A DNA stretch of 5,190 nt from Bacteroidales bacterium. Its GTDB lineage: Bacteria > Bacteroidota > Bacteroidia > Bacteroidales > VadinHA17. The notes beneath the pieces are model-generated. The model was not told the DNA's origin, ran no database searches, and worked only from the letters and a program-made list of their open reading frames with translations. Where the stretch lies: assembly GCA_031285575.1 (NCBI GenBank), contig JAITVX010000205.1:1-5190 (forward strand), in the 5' to 3' direction. Positions 5,135-5,190 of the stretch are shown one piece after another. The stretch's first letter is position 1; the number at the start of each line of letters is the position of its first letter. A program made the position numbers and the translations under genes.

Positions 5135-5190
5135 TGAGTTAATACCCATTTCCCCCAGACGTCCATTCATGTGTATTTTGCTGATTTACT

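Noticed and set aside
4963..5166. 67-codon minus-strand frame at the right end
   Set aside because: It is antisense to the promoter-like sequence and twin hairpins, has no recognisable domain, and its C-terminal part is translated from A/T-rich spacer.

Overview
The window looks like chromosomal DNA from a member of the Bacteroidota, most likely Bacteroidales. The reasons are a PorT-like outer-membrane barrel ending in Phe, a DHH phosphoesterase next to a GldI-like FKBP lipoprotein, gene starts without clear Shine-Dalgarno sequences but with A-rich leaders, and several matches to the Bacteroidota -7 promoter element TAnnTTTG. This placement rests on family resemblance only.

Layout. Positions 1-388 hold no convincing gene. 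They contain a small hairpin (31-61), a promoter-like match (49-76) and a long imperfect palindrome (77-327) that resembles a MITE or a decayed insertion-sequence remnant. Positions 389-2690 hold a two-gene minus-strand unit: a secreted outer-membrane beta-barrel protein (2016-2690) followed 13 bases later by a two-domain NAD+ synthase (nadE, 389-2002). Positions 2691-3381 are a long AT-rich divergent intergenic region with the barrel promoter, AT-rich direct repeats, DnaA-box-like 9-mers and, at its right end, a strongly structured stem-loop followed by six T (3253-3341). Positions 3382-4924 hold a plus-strand two-gene operon with an 8-base overlap: an NrnA-type DHH/DHHA1 phosphoesterase and an FKBP-like lipoprotein. 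Positions 4925-5190 contain a 29-codon reading frame overlapping two abutting stem-loops (5036-5134); any full-length gene there lies beyond the window.

How the genes work together. NadE makes NAD+ in the cytoplasm. The barrel sits in the outer membrane, and the shared transcript does not by itself imply a shared function. NrnA would finish RNA turnover (nanoRNA to mononucleotides) and hydrolyse pAp. The FKBP-like lipoprotein would act as a folding factor in the cell envelope.

The most notable points are: (1) the glutaminase half of NadE has Gly where the catalytic nucleophile Cys is expected, which predicts an ammonia-dependent enzyme; (2) the nested stem-loop plus T-run upstream of nrnA, a candidate small RNA or leader element; (3) the long palindrome downstream of nadE; and (4) the twin hairpins near the right end. 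I found no CRISPR array, tRNA, rRNA, intact transposase or defence system.
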